From NCBI GenBank assembly GCA_037974665.1, contig CM075766.1, forward strand, positions 51,592,569 to 51,656,568: a stretch of 64,000 bases of DNA, read 5' to 3'. A model generated the notes under the pieces. It did not search any database. It saw nothing but the letters and a program-made list of their open reading frames with translations, and was not told the origin of the DNA. The stretch is from Ehretia macrophylla. Taxonomy: Eukaryota > Streptophyta > Magnoliopsida > Boraginales > Ehretiaceae. This document shows positions 47,427 through 60,250 of the stretch, one piece after another; positions within the stretch are counted from its first letter, which is position 1; every line of letters starts with the position of its first letter. The translations under genes were made by a program, and so were the position numbers.

Positions 47427-47494
47427 TTCGTGCTCATTTCCGAATTTTTGCTTTGTTATTCCCATCATTTGGTAACCACTGGATGATCCACAAG

Positions 47495-47528
47495 AAAGGT
47501 GGCAGGATTCGAACCTATGGCCGGCCCG
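47495..47528 (-). pseudogene. trnP: tRNA 3' half, trnP(UGG)-like, cut by LTR element
   Basis: On the minus strand GGCCATAGGTTCGAATCCTG followed by CCACCTTT is a tRNA T-arm and 3' acceptor strand. It matches the remembered 3' end of plant mitochondrial trnP(UGG), which carries GGCCATAGGTTCGAATCCTG before CACCTTG. The 5' part is absent, because the element starting at 47529 interrupts it. The bases just before the break do not fit trnP well, so the identity is tentative. It lies about 70 bp upstream of the ccmFN start. Confidence 0.5.
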
Positions 47529-48243
47529 TGTCACGCCCCAACCTAACCGATAGAGGCTAGACTAGGGTATGACCTAAATCATTATCGTTATTTTACGACT
47601 ATAATCGGTTGACGATGATTAATGCTTATTCGTTAGCCTAGAACTCCAAAAGTTTTTCAGAAAACCGGCAGCATAACGGCTGTATTTAAGATCTTTGGTT
47701 TGACCTATTTTCTAGAACACCTCAAAAATTCCGAATCGTCGATTTGCTTAAGACTAAAACTTTCGTTCTACCATCGATTGATATGCCTACTAGTTTAACT
47801 TGAAGGTTTCATTTGAATTAACGAGCCTATCATGACAACTACATCCCATTTATTTTTCAAACTCTTATTTATGCAAGTGCTTATTATCTTTAACTTACAA
47901 TGAGTACCTTAGTGAGCGTAGGTAGGCTAGTTTAGTTAATTCTTCACCTATTTGTTCAAATACCTAATGATTAACTGCTATCCATAACGATGAAAGCAAA
48001 CGACCGAAATGAAAGAGTTCATCCGGTTTATAGTTAGTACAAGACAAAATTAGACCCCAAATTACAACGGGGTTAATTACATCAACAAAATAAACAGTCA
48101 GCAATCAAACACAACATCCCTAATAGCATCCATGTTCATGAAAAACACGTAAATGCACATAGTCATTCCAAAGGTTCATCAACTAGCACATTCTCTTCAA
48201 GCATCTGATCCAAATCTGCTTCACCTGTAATGACAAAAGAGGG

Positions 48244-48261
48244 TGAGTCCTTATGAACTCA
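48244..48261 (-). promoter_or_regulatory. Hairpin in second-family LTR
   Basis: On the minus strand CCCTCGCTGAGTT, loop, then GACTCACCCTC. The stem TGAGTT/GACTCA pairs with one G-T pair. It lies 14 nt before an acceptor-like TTACAG/G, as in the other two families. The second LTR repeats it at about 63938-63955. Confidence 0.6.
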
Positions 48262-50835
48262 GCGAGGGGGGAACAAGTGACAAGGTTTTTGAAATTCTTT
48301 TCCGGTTAACTTGTAAAACTTTTTTGGAAACATGTCATGTAATAAAAATAAGAATGTAAGCATAACATAAGAATCAAATTGAAAGATAGATACAGTTACC
48401 ACATCATTTCAAGGATACGGTGAGCTTTCGCTCTTAAGATCAATCGGTGTGCATTTGCTCTCAAGATCATTTCCAATAACCATTGTTGTAGCCGGCATCA
48501 ATCATCCTCTTATCACTCCCAAATGGGTGTACTCCGAATTGTACACCAAACCTACAACCCAACTCTTCGAGGAAGTCTAGCCCCCAAGCGAGAGAGAGAA
48601 TTGGACCATGGTAGTCACGGAAGCACCGGCAAGCTCGATGCCACCTATTGTTTGTGAATCGCTACCATGCCAAAAGAAAGGTTGCAACCTTGTATACAAT
48701 GCATATTTATAAAAATTAACAGTTCACATTAGGAGGTCAACAAAGTAGGTTGCCTCTGGGTGCACATATGATCACATATTGACACGTAAATGTACAAGCC
48801 ATGCTTTGGCATGTAAAACCACTTTGTATAACACTTAGAAGCATATGAACATTTAATGGGCAGCCAAGTAACACCATATAAAACATGTCATATAACTCAT
48901 TTTAGTTCACATACAAAGTGTTGAGGACATACGAACATGCTATGACACTTTACATATGGCCGGGCGCACGAATAGTTAACTTATCAACAAGTAATCATCG
49001 AGACTCATGCTTAGAGCTATAAATACATTTCCGGGCAGTCCATTAATATTCTCCAAACATCAATCATAAGTCACATATGCATGGTTTAGGACTTGGGAAC
49101 CTAAGTAGCCGTTAGGGTTTACCAAAAATCATGCTCGGGTATAAGTTTAGTTAGTTAAGAGCCACAAGAAGTACCTAAACCATTTCATACATACTTAGAG
49201 ATTATTGGAAAGCCAACAAAAAACTCAAATATATCCATTTTAACCATAGGATAGTCACTTAGGAAGCATGCTTGTGTAGTAGGGCCTCAATTTCATGCTT
49301 ACACATATAATTAAACAATAATCCATCATATAATGAACCTAAGTCATGCATCAATTCATTTACGGAATCTCAACCATCCAAAACAGTCCATGCAACTCCT
49401 AATTTCCATAAAATCCAAGCATACAATACTTCAAGGTACAATACATTATGATTTAAAGCAAGTTTTCAAACAAAATCCTCCTACAATAGCCTAATTTCCC
49501 TCATTCAGTTGACCAAGAAAATAATCTCCAAATTCTGTGAATAAAATATAAAATCTAAGCTTAACAAGTGCTTTAAATCTAGGAACAAACCTCATTGCAT
49601 TTCGAGTTCAGACTTAGGAGTTATGACCATTACTGGGAGACCGCGTAAAACTGTCCAGATTTAGACACATTACGATTTTTTCCATTTTTGGGGGTCTTAA
49701 AGTCAAAATTCGCCTTAGCCTATTTCTTCAAAAATTTGTTCAAAATGGAACAATATAGTGACCCTAGAAATTTCACCCTTTTACGAGATCGTTTACAACC
49801 TTAAAAGTGCTTCGGACAAAAAGTTCAGTAGCTACCCGGGATTTTCTAGAAATGTTCAAACATGTGTTCTTGGCTTCTAAGCATGCAAGACTAAGCATAC
49901 ACATATACACACATACTAATGAGCTTAAAAACATTTAAAAAATAGTTTAAACCCTCACCTTAGTAAATCCTGGCAAGAATGCAAGAAACACTTGTGAAAT
50001 GCCCTTGAAAGTGCGAAAGCTCCTCTTTTCTAAGCTTGGCCGAATAGAACCCTTGTTTTTCCTTAAATTCTAGTTTAGTTAGTAGGTGTAGGAGGTGCTC
50101 ATGTGCTTCAGACCAAAAGAAGAAGATGATGAAGCATAAAACCTACCTTGGTCGAAAATGGAGAGCTTTGTGTGTGACTTGAGCTATCCTTGCTTGAGTT
50201 CTTGCTATGGCCAAGTGGATGAGAGGTTTTTAGAGAGTTTTATAGCTAGTTTAAGTGTGGAAGGTGTGTGTGGTGACTTGGACGAAAGAGAGAGAGGAGA
50301 GAATGCAAGAATTGTCTTGCAAAATTTGTGTTTTGTGTGTATGTATGGTTATGGCCAAAAATGGCCTGGCCTCTGAGGTCAAAATGCTTTTGTTTTGTCT
50401 TGTTGTAGCAAGTGGTTGAGTGTGTAAGGGTTGTGTAAGTTTAGTGTCATGTGTAGAATGTTTAGGGTTTAGGAAAAGTGTATAGGAGTCAAGAAAAAGC
50501 ATGACATGTTTAGAGTTTTGTGATGTTTTTTCTTGTAGTGGGTTTAAAATATAATATCTAGGTGTTAGTGGATTTTGTAGGAAAAGGTGATTAGGTATAT
50601 TATATTGGGAATGTTTGGAAGATGATTTGAATTATGAATAAAATAATAGATAGTGAAAAATGTAGGAATAATTTAATGTTATTTTATTATTAGTGGAGTT
50701 TGTAGGATTTGAATTAGGAATATAATAATGGTTAGTGGATTGTGTAGGAGGAATATTCTATTGTCTAGTGTTTTGTGCAGGAATATTTCTAGATTAGCAT
50801 GTAGGCATACATTACTAGGTTTATGGCACGTTTTA

Positions 50836-51215
50836 CAAGGTAATGCACATAATTCAAGGTAATGCACGTAAATCAAGGTAAGACACTTAAATTTAGGTTA
50901 AGACACACAGTTCAAAGTTAGTGCACACAAATTGAGGTATCACACGTAAATTGAGGTTAGGGCATATATATCTAGGTATCGTACGTAAGTCGAGGATTAG
51001 GGCACATAATTCTAGGTCAAGGCACGTATAACGAGGCATGCACGAAAATCAAAGAACGTATCTAAGGTATTGCACATAACCCAATACTAACGTACTTAAT
51101 CCTAGATTAAGGTTCGTGCTTCGAGATGGAAGTATACTCTCTAATATAAGTGCACATAAATCAAGATAGGGCACATAATCCAAGGTCGGGCATATAATTC
51201 TGGGTCTAAGGCGTT
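50836..51215 (-). repeat. Short-period degenerate repeat in LTR
   Basis: Roughly 20-bp units such as AAGGTAATGCACATAATTC, AAGGTAATGCACGTAAATC and GAGGTATCACACGTAAATT run for almost 400 bp and become more diverged rightward. Confidence 0.8.
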
Positions 51216-51455
51216 ATTCGGGGTCAGGCCTCACATCCTCCCTTCCTTAAAAGAATTTCGTCCTGAAATTCATTCTTACTTGTTGAGGTCATTTAGATGG
51301 GTTCTAGCCTTTGATATTTCTACTTCGGGCCGTTGCTTGCTCCGTGATCCCCTTTGCCAAAATCGATTCACTTCCAAACTTTCTCTTATCGTTAATTTGG
51401 TGTGACCTCTACATTCACTGTTTGTCCCCTTTCTATGTTTTTCCTTATTCAAATC

Positions 51456-54086
51456 CGTAACACCCCGATCCCTCTCGAGACCGGGAGTTCTATCAATCGA
51501 TCTAATCACAACCCAAACCAAACCCGGGCATAAATTTTCAGGGAAAACGGACAGAGTCTCCCCTGTTTCTAGGCGAAATGTAAAACCTGCGACAGCATAT
51601 AAGTGGACCAACACCGAGTCCAACCATACAAACACCTCATGGCCATCCGAGCCTTGGTTCTTAACAATTAAACTCAGCAAGTATACATACCTTTCCAATT
51701 AAAAAGCTAACCTATCTCTTTTCACTTTTTCAAGAACATTCAAGCTTGACATTTAATCCATACTAATCTACTGCACAAAATATACTATCATGCCATTCTC
51801 ACTCTTTTCTTTTAGACAATTACAAACATGCATCGAGGTTAACTATACTACTGAATACATAACTAACTTATCAATCTACCTCAACTACTTAGCTAGATTA
51901 CATTACATTTCTTTTAACAATAAATACATACAACATATGAACATACATCTTTACATCTTTGACAGATCAAGCCACAAAGCACGCAAGACAACTCTTCAGG
52001 CACGATCTAACACATAATCACGAACTTTCCAGCTAACATGGCATTTCCTGAAATGTGGTGGTGAGGAGTGAGTATACACAACATGTATACTCAGTGAGGG
52101 CGAGACAGATATCGAGTTGGAGAGAAAGAAGATCGTGCAATGCAAAAAGGTACAGTTAAGCAATACAATCAATAAAAGGCATACAATATAAACAACAATA
52201 CAATTAAACAACTAAAGAAAACATTAACACAACCAATCAAAGCTATACCACACTTTGAAGGCTATGGTTCACTCGAGCGAGTAATCTACCGATCACGATT
52301 CCGATGACATCAACGATGATGCGCCGGCCCAAACCACCTTATAACACCAGTTTGGAATACCCCGGAAGTATCCATCAACCTACGACCCAAATCTCCCTGG
52401 GAGGCAATCCAAGCGAGAAGAGGGAATAGCAGCGGAGCTAGAGCAACCAACACTGGCAACCCGAGGCTACCTAGAGAGGCCCATCACTCACGCACGAGAC
52501 ACTATGCAATGCAAGACTCGATACAAGGCGATAAACGAGCGATAAACAAGATGTCAAGCATTCTTAACAATGGATAAACATTTCAATCAACAACCAACTC
52601 TAACAAGCGGAATAGGCATTAGCAAGCATAACAAGCAATAATAAGCATTAACAAGCATTCTATTAGCAATATAAACATGAAACACACAAAATCACCAAAA
52701 ATGCCCCAACTTTCAAACGAGCCACGAGTCTTGGAAATCGACTTCACCAATCCTCCTAGGTCACTATAAGGCACGTCTATAGACTCCGAAACCCTACTTA
52801 ACCCTAGAATTCGTGCAAAGCCCGGTTTTCCCCCTTTGCTCGTTTGAACTACAACTATACCAACCAAACACCCAACCAACACCACGACCGCACCAAAAGT
52901 GCTTCCATGGGCTCCCGAAACAATGCCATCACGCAAAACGAGAAAACGCTAAAGTCGACCTAAACGACCCCAACTTTCACTAAGCCGTTTTTCTCCGTTT
53001 TTCCATTACACAATCCAATTAAACCACACATTTAGGCATTCTAGCATACCTAGCACATTTTCACATCAACGTACAGCATAACGGGGCAAGTTCATCGTTC
53101 CAAGAGTTTACTATTCATTAATCAATTTAAATTACAATCTCAACATCTAACCGCAGAAAATGTTAAAAAGCTATAAATACATGTTCTACAATCAACAAGG
53201 AACATTCTAGAAGCATCAAAACGCTTTAAACAACAATCTACGGATAAAATCTAAAAATTGCAAAGTTGATACACTAAAAATTTAAATGCGCAAATAACAT
53301 AATTCCCTCACCTCAGACGCTCCTAGACGCTAGGAAAACCTCGTAGAATGCCTCGGAAACCACCCCGTGGAAGCCCTCGCGAAGAATCGAAGAATTAAAG
53401 TTGAATTTTCTTTTTTTCTCTCCTCATTTTTTCGCCCCTTTTGCTCTCTGTTCAGATCTGTTTTTTTTCTTTATTTTGTGTTATTTAGGCTATTTTAAAG
53501 ATGACAAAGGTCAAAAGGGTCAAAGCTTTGGTCAAGGTTGGTCAAACAACTTAAAACTAGTCAAAATGGCTTATTTTTGTGCATTTTAAAGCTAAATAAC
53601 TAACACCAAAATTAATTCTGGCTAGTAACAATTAAAATATAAAATTTAAGTCATCTAAATACTAGTTTCACTATTTGCTGAGGACTGGAATCCGTTTCCT
53701 AGCTAACGCTCTCGATATGCAATGCACGTTGCGACAACAAAAGAATAACAATTAAATCTCGAAGAATCTAAGAAATATATCATTTTGAAAAGCATTATAG
53801 TTTAAAATTTACTCCGGCTCGGAGCTACTTTTCATTTAAGTGAAATCCGAGCATTTAAGTGCAAGAAAAATAAAACCGATTGACACAGATATGAAAAGTA
53901 GTTGATATTCCGTTAACATGATTAGCTCAGGTATTATTCTAATTACTTTTAAAAGAAATATGAAAGTAAAGCTACAAATAAGTGTTTAACTAAAAATAAA
54001 CACAAATTCAATGCCAACATTTAAAATGTCACTTAGTTAAATGCAATTAAATGCCATTAAATGCATGCCGGGTTCGGGTTATCACA
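51456..54086 (-). repeat. 3' LTR of LARD copy 4 (type A)
   Basis: 2,631 bp; the partner is 56001-58663. Confidence 0.95.
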
Positions 54087-56000
54087 TCCTTCCCTCCTTA
54101 AAACAATTGCGTCCTCGCAATTCTTCTTCCAATAGAACTCTGCATCATCTGAAATCCAACTCTGACCACTCTTCATTGGTTGCTGAACAAGACACCGAAT
54201 AAGAACGCTCAAAGAACACCTTGCTAAGAAGCCCCAATAGTACTGACTGGAAACTCCAAAACAATAAGGCCAAATAAAGGTTTAATTGAAAATACCATCT
54301 TGAAATCCAAATAAGAATTCCGCTGGTCAAGAATATCATAAGAGAATTCCCCACTAAGAGTGCCGAAAAGATGCCAATAAAGATTAAAGCGAAGATACTG
54401 TAGATATTACCAATACACGAATCCTCTATAAAAATCCAACAAGTATCAAATAAGGAAGTCAAAAGATGGCCAAAATAGATGCAGCACATATAAGACCAAG
54501 CTCCAAGACCTCTTCGCCATTTGCCGAGTGCAACCTTTATACAGCCTAGAACATACCAATAAACAATCTGAGGCAGAGTCTAACCAAGAATCCCAAGTAC
54601 CACTCGGGAAGACTCCAAACAAGAAATCCAGTCAATCATATTACAGAAGTTTCAAGGAAGTCTTTCAATATATAGCTCTAGAAGCATCCAATTAGGAAAT
54701 CCAAAATGTCCGCCAACATATATATACTTATCAAAAGTCCATGAATGAACACCAAGCTGAATAACCAAGTAGATTCCCAAAATAATATTGCTATCGAATA
54801 TTGGATGAAATACCAGAGGAAATGCCGGGCAAGTACACCATATGCTATTGAAGATTTCCAATCACGATTGCCAATAAAATATCAAGAAAGACCAGAACAA
54901 AGATATTGTAGACAATATTATACAGCAAGTCCAATAAGAACTCCGATTGTCAAATCCACTGAGAAATGTCCACAAAGAATACCAAAATAGTACGCCTCAC
55001 GCAAAGCTGATCATTGTAAGTAGACTCAAATCAAAGTTCCCCATAAGAATGCGGAAAGAACACTAAAGGTTGATTAAAATCCCAACCTAGTCTTCCACAA
55101 ATGCCATTATAGAAGAACTCGATGAATGCCCAACAAGGAAATATTAAGAAGATGCTCCAAAGAGTTATCATGTAGAACTCCAAAGAAAATCTCTTTTTTT
55201 TTTCTAAGCATAGGAGATAATCTTAGAGGAACCCCATCAGCCAAGGCTACCAAGAAGTACCAACAGAAGTTCCAAAGAATACCCAATAAGGAAGCCAAAG
55301 AATGCTCCCAAGAGCCATCATGCCGAAACCCCAAAAGAAGACTACTCTTACACAACTATTAAGCACAGAGGAGGACCCTAGAGTTTTGCCAATAACCGAG
55401 CTCCAAAGGCAAACACCAACTCTCAAATAAAGGCTAGCCAAATGCCATTCATTTCCTGCCAATCCATACGCCTTGAAAAGCCAGCGGGGAACCACTTTCT
55501 TCAAGGGAGGAAGAGGACTTACTTACCATTTCAATAGGACATGTATGAATGCCAATATATCACAATTATACACATGCCTTAAACTACTATGCAAGCAAGT
55601 TTACAAAAGAATTTATTCAATCAAAGTCACTAAAGCATGACAATCAAATAAGCACAACATAATCAATTCAAATCACAGCATAGCTAATTCAAGACAATCT
55701 ATACACACATTACAAGTAATACTTCAAGCAAATAACAATTCACGAGGTCGATTCAATTCACGATGCCAATTCAATAAGTCAATTCAATGCACAGCTAGAC
55801 ACTTTACTTCACTTAAAACATAATTAACACATACCACATAACTTTATCACATAGGTGCATACATTCAACTCAAAAGACACAATCTCACATACAAGCATAC
55901 ACTTTCAAGACACACTTAACAAGCACACATCCAAGGGTCACTACCCACCAGACCGAGGACCCTATCCCGGCTTATGAGCTAAACAAGCTCTGATACCACC
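54087..56000 (-). other. Internal region of LARD copy 4, non-coding
   Basis: About 170 bp longer than in copies 2 and 3 but related to them (shared GGATTGGCAGGAAATGAATG on the minus strand near 55460). The word-repeat section has the same strand bias. Confidence 0.85.
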
Positions 56001-58663
56001 TGTAACACCCCGATCCCTCTCGAGACCGGGAGTTCTATCAATCAATCTAATCACAACCCAAACCAAACCCGGGCATAAATTTTCAGGGGAAAAGGACGGA
56101 GTCTCCCCTGTTTCTAGGCGAAATGTAAAACCTGCGACAACATATAAGTGGACCAACACCGAGTCCAACCATACAAACACCTCAAGGCCATCCGAGCCTT
56201 GGTTCTCAACAATTAAACTCAGCAAGTATACATACATTTCCAATTAAAAAGCTAACCTATCTCTTTTCACTTTTTCAAGAACATTCAAGCTTGACATTTA
56301 ATCCATACTAATCTACTGCACAAAATATACTATCATGCCATTCTCACTCTTTTCTTTTAGACAATTACAAACATGCATCGAGGTTAACTATACTACTGAA
56401 TACATAACTAACTTATCAATCTACCTCAACTACTTAGCTAGATTACATTACATTTCTTTTAACAATAAATACATACAACATATGAACATACATCTTTACA
56501 TCTTTGACAGCTCAAGCCACAAAGCACGCAAGACAACTCTTCAGGAACGATCTAACACATAATCATGAACTTTCTAGCTAACATGGCATTTCCTGAAATG
56601 TGGTGGTGAGGAGTGAGTATACACAACACGTATACTCAGTGACGGCGAGACATATATCGAGTTGGAGAGAAAGAAGATCGTGCAATGCAAAAAGGTACAG
56701 TTAAGCAATACAATCAATAAAAGGCATACAATATAAACAATAATACAATTAAACAACTAAAGAAAGCATTAACACAACCAATCAAAGCTAAACCACACTT
56801 TGAAGGCTATGGTTCACTCGAGCGAGTAATGTACTGATCACGATTCCGATGACATCAACAATGACGCGCCGGCCCAAACCACCTTATAACACCAGTTTGG
56901 AATACCCCGGAAGTATCCATCAACCTACGACCCAAATCTCCTTGGGAGGCAACCCAAGCGAGAATAGGGAATAGCAGCGGAGCTAGAGCAACCTACACTG
57001 GCAACCCGAGGCTACCCAGAGAGGCCCATCACTCACGCGCGAGACACTATGCAATGCAAGACTCGATACAAGGTGATAAACGAGCGATAAACAAGATATC
57101 AAGCATTCTCAACAATGGATAAACATTTCAATCAACAACCAACTCTAACAAGCGGAATAGGCATTAGCAAGCATAACAAGCAATAATAAGCATTAACAAG
57201 CATTCTATTAGCAATATAAAAATGAAACACACAAAATCACCAAAAATGCCCCATCTTTCAAAACGCCACTACTTTCAAACGAGCCACGAGTCTTGGAAAC
57301 CGACTTCACCAATCCTCCTAGGTCATTATAAGACACGTTTATAGACTCCGAAACCCTACTTAACCCTAGAATTCATGCAAAGCCTGATTTTTCCCCTTTG
57401 TTCGTTTGAACTACAACTATACCAACCAAACACCCAACCAACACCACCACCGCACCAAAAGTGCTTCCATGGGCTCCCGAAACAATGCCATCATGCAAAA
57501 CGAGAAAATGCTAAAGTCGACCTAAACGACCCCAACTTTCACTAAGTCGTTTTTCTCCGTTTTTCCATTACACATTCCAATTAAACCACACATTTAGGCA
57601 TTCTAGCATACCTAGCACATTTTTACATCAACGGACAGCATAACGGGGTAAGTTCATCGTTCCAAGGGTTTACTATTCACTAATTACTATTCATTAATCA
57701 ATTTAAATTACAATCTCAACATCTAACAGCAGAAAATGTTAAAAAGTTATAAATACATGTTCTACAATCAACAAGGAACATTCTAGAAGTATCAAAACGC
57801 TTTAAACAACAATCTACGGATAAAATCTAAAAAATGCAAAGTCGATACACTAAACATTTAAATGCGCAAATAACATGATTCACTCACCTCAGATGCTCCT
57901 AGACGCTAGGAAAACCTCGTAGATTGCCTCGGAAACCACCCCGTGGAAGCCCTCGCGAAGAATCGAAGAATTGAAGTTGAATTTTCTTTTTTTTCTCTCC
58001 TCATTTTTTCGCCCCTTTTGCTCTCTGTTCAGATCTGTTTTTTTTTCTTTATTTTGTGTTATTTAGGCTATTTTAAAGATGACAAAGGTCAAAAGGGTCA
58101 AAGCTTTGGTCAAGGTCGGTCAAACAACTTAAAACTAGTCAAAATGACTTATTTTTGTGCATTTTTAAGCTAAATAACTAACACCAAAATTAATTCTAGC
58201 TAGTAAAAATTAAAATATAAAATTTAAGTCATCTAAATACTAGTTTCACTATTTGTTGAGGACTGGAATCCGTTTCCTAGCTAACGCTCTCGATATACAA
58301 TGCACGTTGCGACAACAAAAGAATAACAATTAAATCTCGAAGAATCTAAGAAATATATCATTTTGAAAAGCATTATAGTTTAAAATTTACTCCGGCTCGG
58401 AGCTACTTTTCATTTAAGTGAAATCCGAGCATTTAAGTGCAAGAAAAATAAAACCGATTGACACAGATATGAAAAGTAGTTGATATTCCGTTAACATGAT
58501 TAGCTCAGGTATTATTCTAATTACTTTTAAAAGAAATATGAAAGTAAAGCTACAAATAAGTGTTTACTAAAAATAAACACAAATTCAATGCCAACATTTA
58601 AAATGTCACTTAGTTAAATGCAATTAAATGCCATTAAATGCATGCCGGGTTCGGGTTATCACA
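56001..58663 (-). repeat. 5' LTR of LARD copy 4 (type A)
   Basis: 2,663 bp, followed on the minus strand by the primer site and bounded outside by AAATC. Confidence 0.95.
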
Positions 58664-60250
58664 AAATCTCTATCTTCAAGTCACGAGGCTTCAGAATTTC
58701 TCTTAATCTTAACCAAGACTCCTAAGGCGAATAGTTTCAACCTCAAATAAATTTTACTCACCTCAATCCAAGGTTACGTCATACTTATGAAGACAATGGT
58801 CCTACTTACTTAGTGACCTAGTCATTCCTTCAAACACTTAATGCCCGCCAATATATCTTCAATATTAGTGTTAGTAAGCTAGGGTTATAACCATGTAAGT
58901 GATATCCATGCTCCACTAGGTTACCGGCCGTACAACGACAATCCTAGGACTATAAATGGGTACCGAAAATGATCTAGATCACAAGATACTTACGATACTA
59001 ATCCAAGTAGCTTGTTACATGAAATAACTTCAAGGCTGTATCAACATAAGAATTATGACCGCGAGGCATCCTTCAATATAATCTAATAGAACTTCAAAAG
59101 TAATCAACCACTCATTTAACTATCATTACAATATCCACCCTCTATTCAACGACCACGATTCGAAGTCTACCAACAACTAGTTTCTAGACATGAAATGGTG
59201 CACATAAATATGGTTGTCTAACAGCAGTCTATTGGGTCATCATGACTCTAATTCATCTCTATCTTAACTATATGAAATCTTACTCTCCTCATTTACATGT
59301 TCAACTAGCTAAGAACATCAAGACTCATTGACCTTAGGTCCTAGGGTTTACCATGAATCATCATGCATACTCACTAGTAGCTATTTAGGATTACTAATCA
59401 TACCCTAATGACTCCACTTTGCAGCCAGATGCTTTAATCTCACTTCCATGGTTTATATACTAGGTCCATCGGTATTACTTAGGGATATATGCTTCCTAAC
59501 ATCCTCTATGGTATCCAAATAACGAGTGTGTAGAATGACTTACTTTATATAATCACAACTAAATCCGAGGGGGCACCAAACTAATACCATGATTCTTAAT
59601 ATCACCAATATCCAACTTAGGACCTTTAGCAATGTTAGTCATCTAATGCATAATTCAATACCTTACACTTTTATTCGACCTAACATTTTAGGTGTAGTCT
59701 TCCGAACACAAGTTCTAGCTACGTGAACATCCCTATATCTTGTCATACTAAAGAATTATCAACCTTGTTAAACTCAGTCTCTAGAGTTGCCTACATGTCT
59801 TGAGGTTATCCATTGTTAAGTCACTTAAATACACTATCCATGTCTTAATAATCTAACCCCTAAAAATAACTATCGTCAACTTCCACAAATTAATCTCTTA
59901 ATTTCTAGGTCACGATCTTACTATTTAGTGAACTTGAAACTCGCTATTATACACCATATTAGAATCATCAATGCTGAATTCCAATCAAGTAAGGATTCAA
60001 TCATATAAATAGTATATTACACCAATTTAATATATAAGAATTTGATTCAGAAGCAACTCCTAAGTCAAACTTCCATTATAAGCATATGAATATATATATA
60101 CTACTCCACATGTCCAATAGTATACTCTTATATCTAAGGAAAATTGTATGTCCTTAACCTTTATACTTGAACCATAATTAGAAGAACGGTTTAACGGAAT
60201 CAATAACTTCATAGCTATAAAATTGATAACTTAATCACAAGTATGGGTAT
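58664..60250. other. Internal region of second-family element, part; no gene
   Basis: A/T-rich sequence with no long reading frame on either strand and no recognised domain. It ends with GGTAT, the target of the solo LTR. Confidence 0.7.

Larger units (their letters stand above)
47529..51235 (-). repeat. 3' LTR of second-family element
   Basis: 3,707 bp; the minus strand reads TGTGAGGCCTGACCCC...GGTTGGGGCGTGACA. It contains a donor-like AAGGTGAGGG (49952-49961), a hairpin (48244-48261), an acceptor-like TTACAGG (48224-48230) and a short-period repeat near its 5' end (50836-51215). Confidence 0.88.
51456..58663 (-). mobile_element. LARD copy 4, complete, minus strand
   Basis: 7.2 kb, flanked by the perfect target duplication AAATC (51451-51455 and 58664-58668). 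On the minus strand: 5' LTR 58663-56001 (2,663 bp), a perfect initiator-tRNA-Met primer site TGGTATCAGAGC (55987-55998) two bases inside the LTR, internal region 56000-54087 (1.9 kb), polypurine tract AAGGAGGGAAGGA (54087-54099), and 3' LTR 54086-51456 (2,631 bp). The LTRs are type A and similar (about 2% different by eye). No gag or pol. It is inserted in the internal region of the second-family element. Confidence 0.96.
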
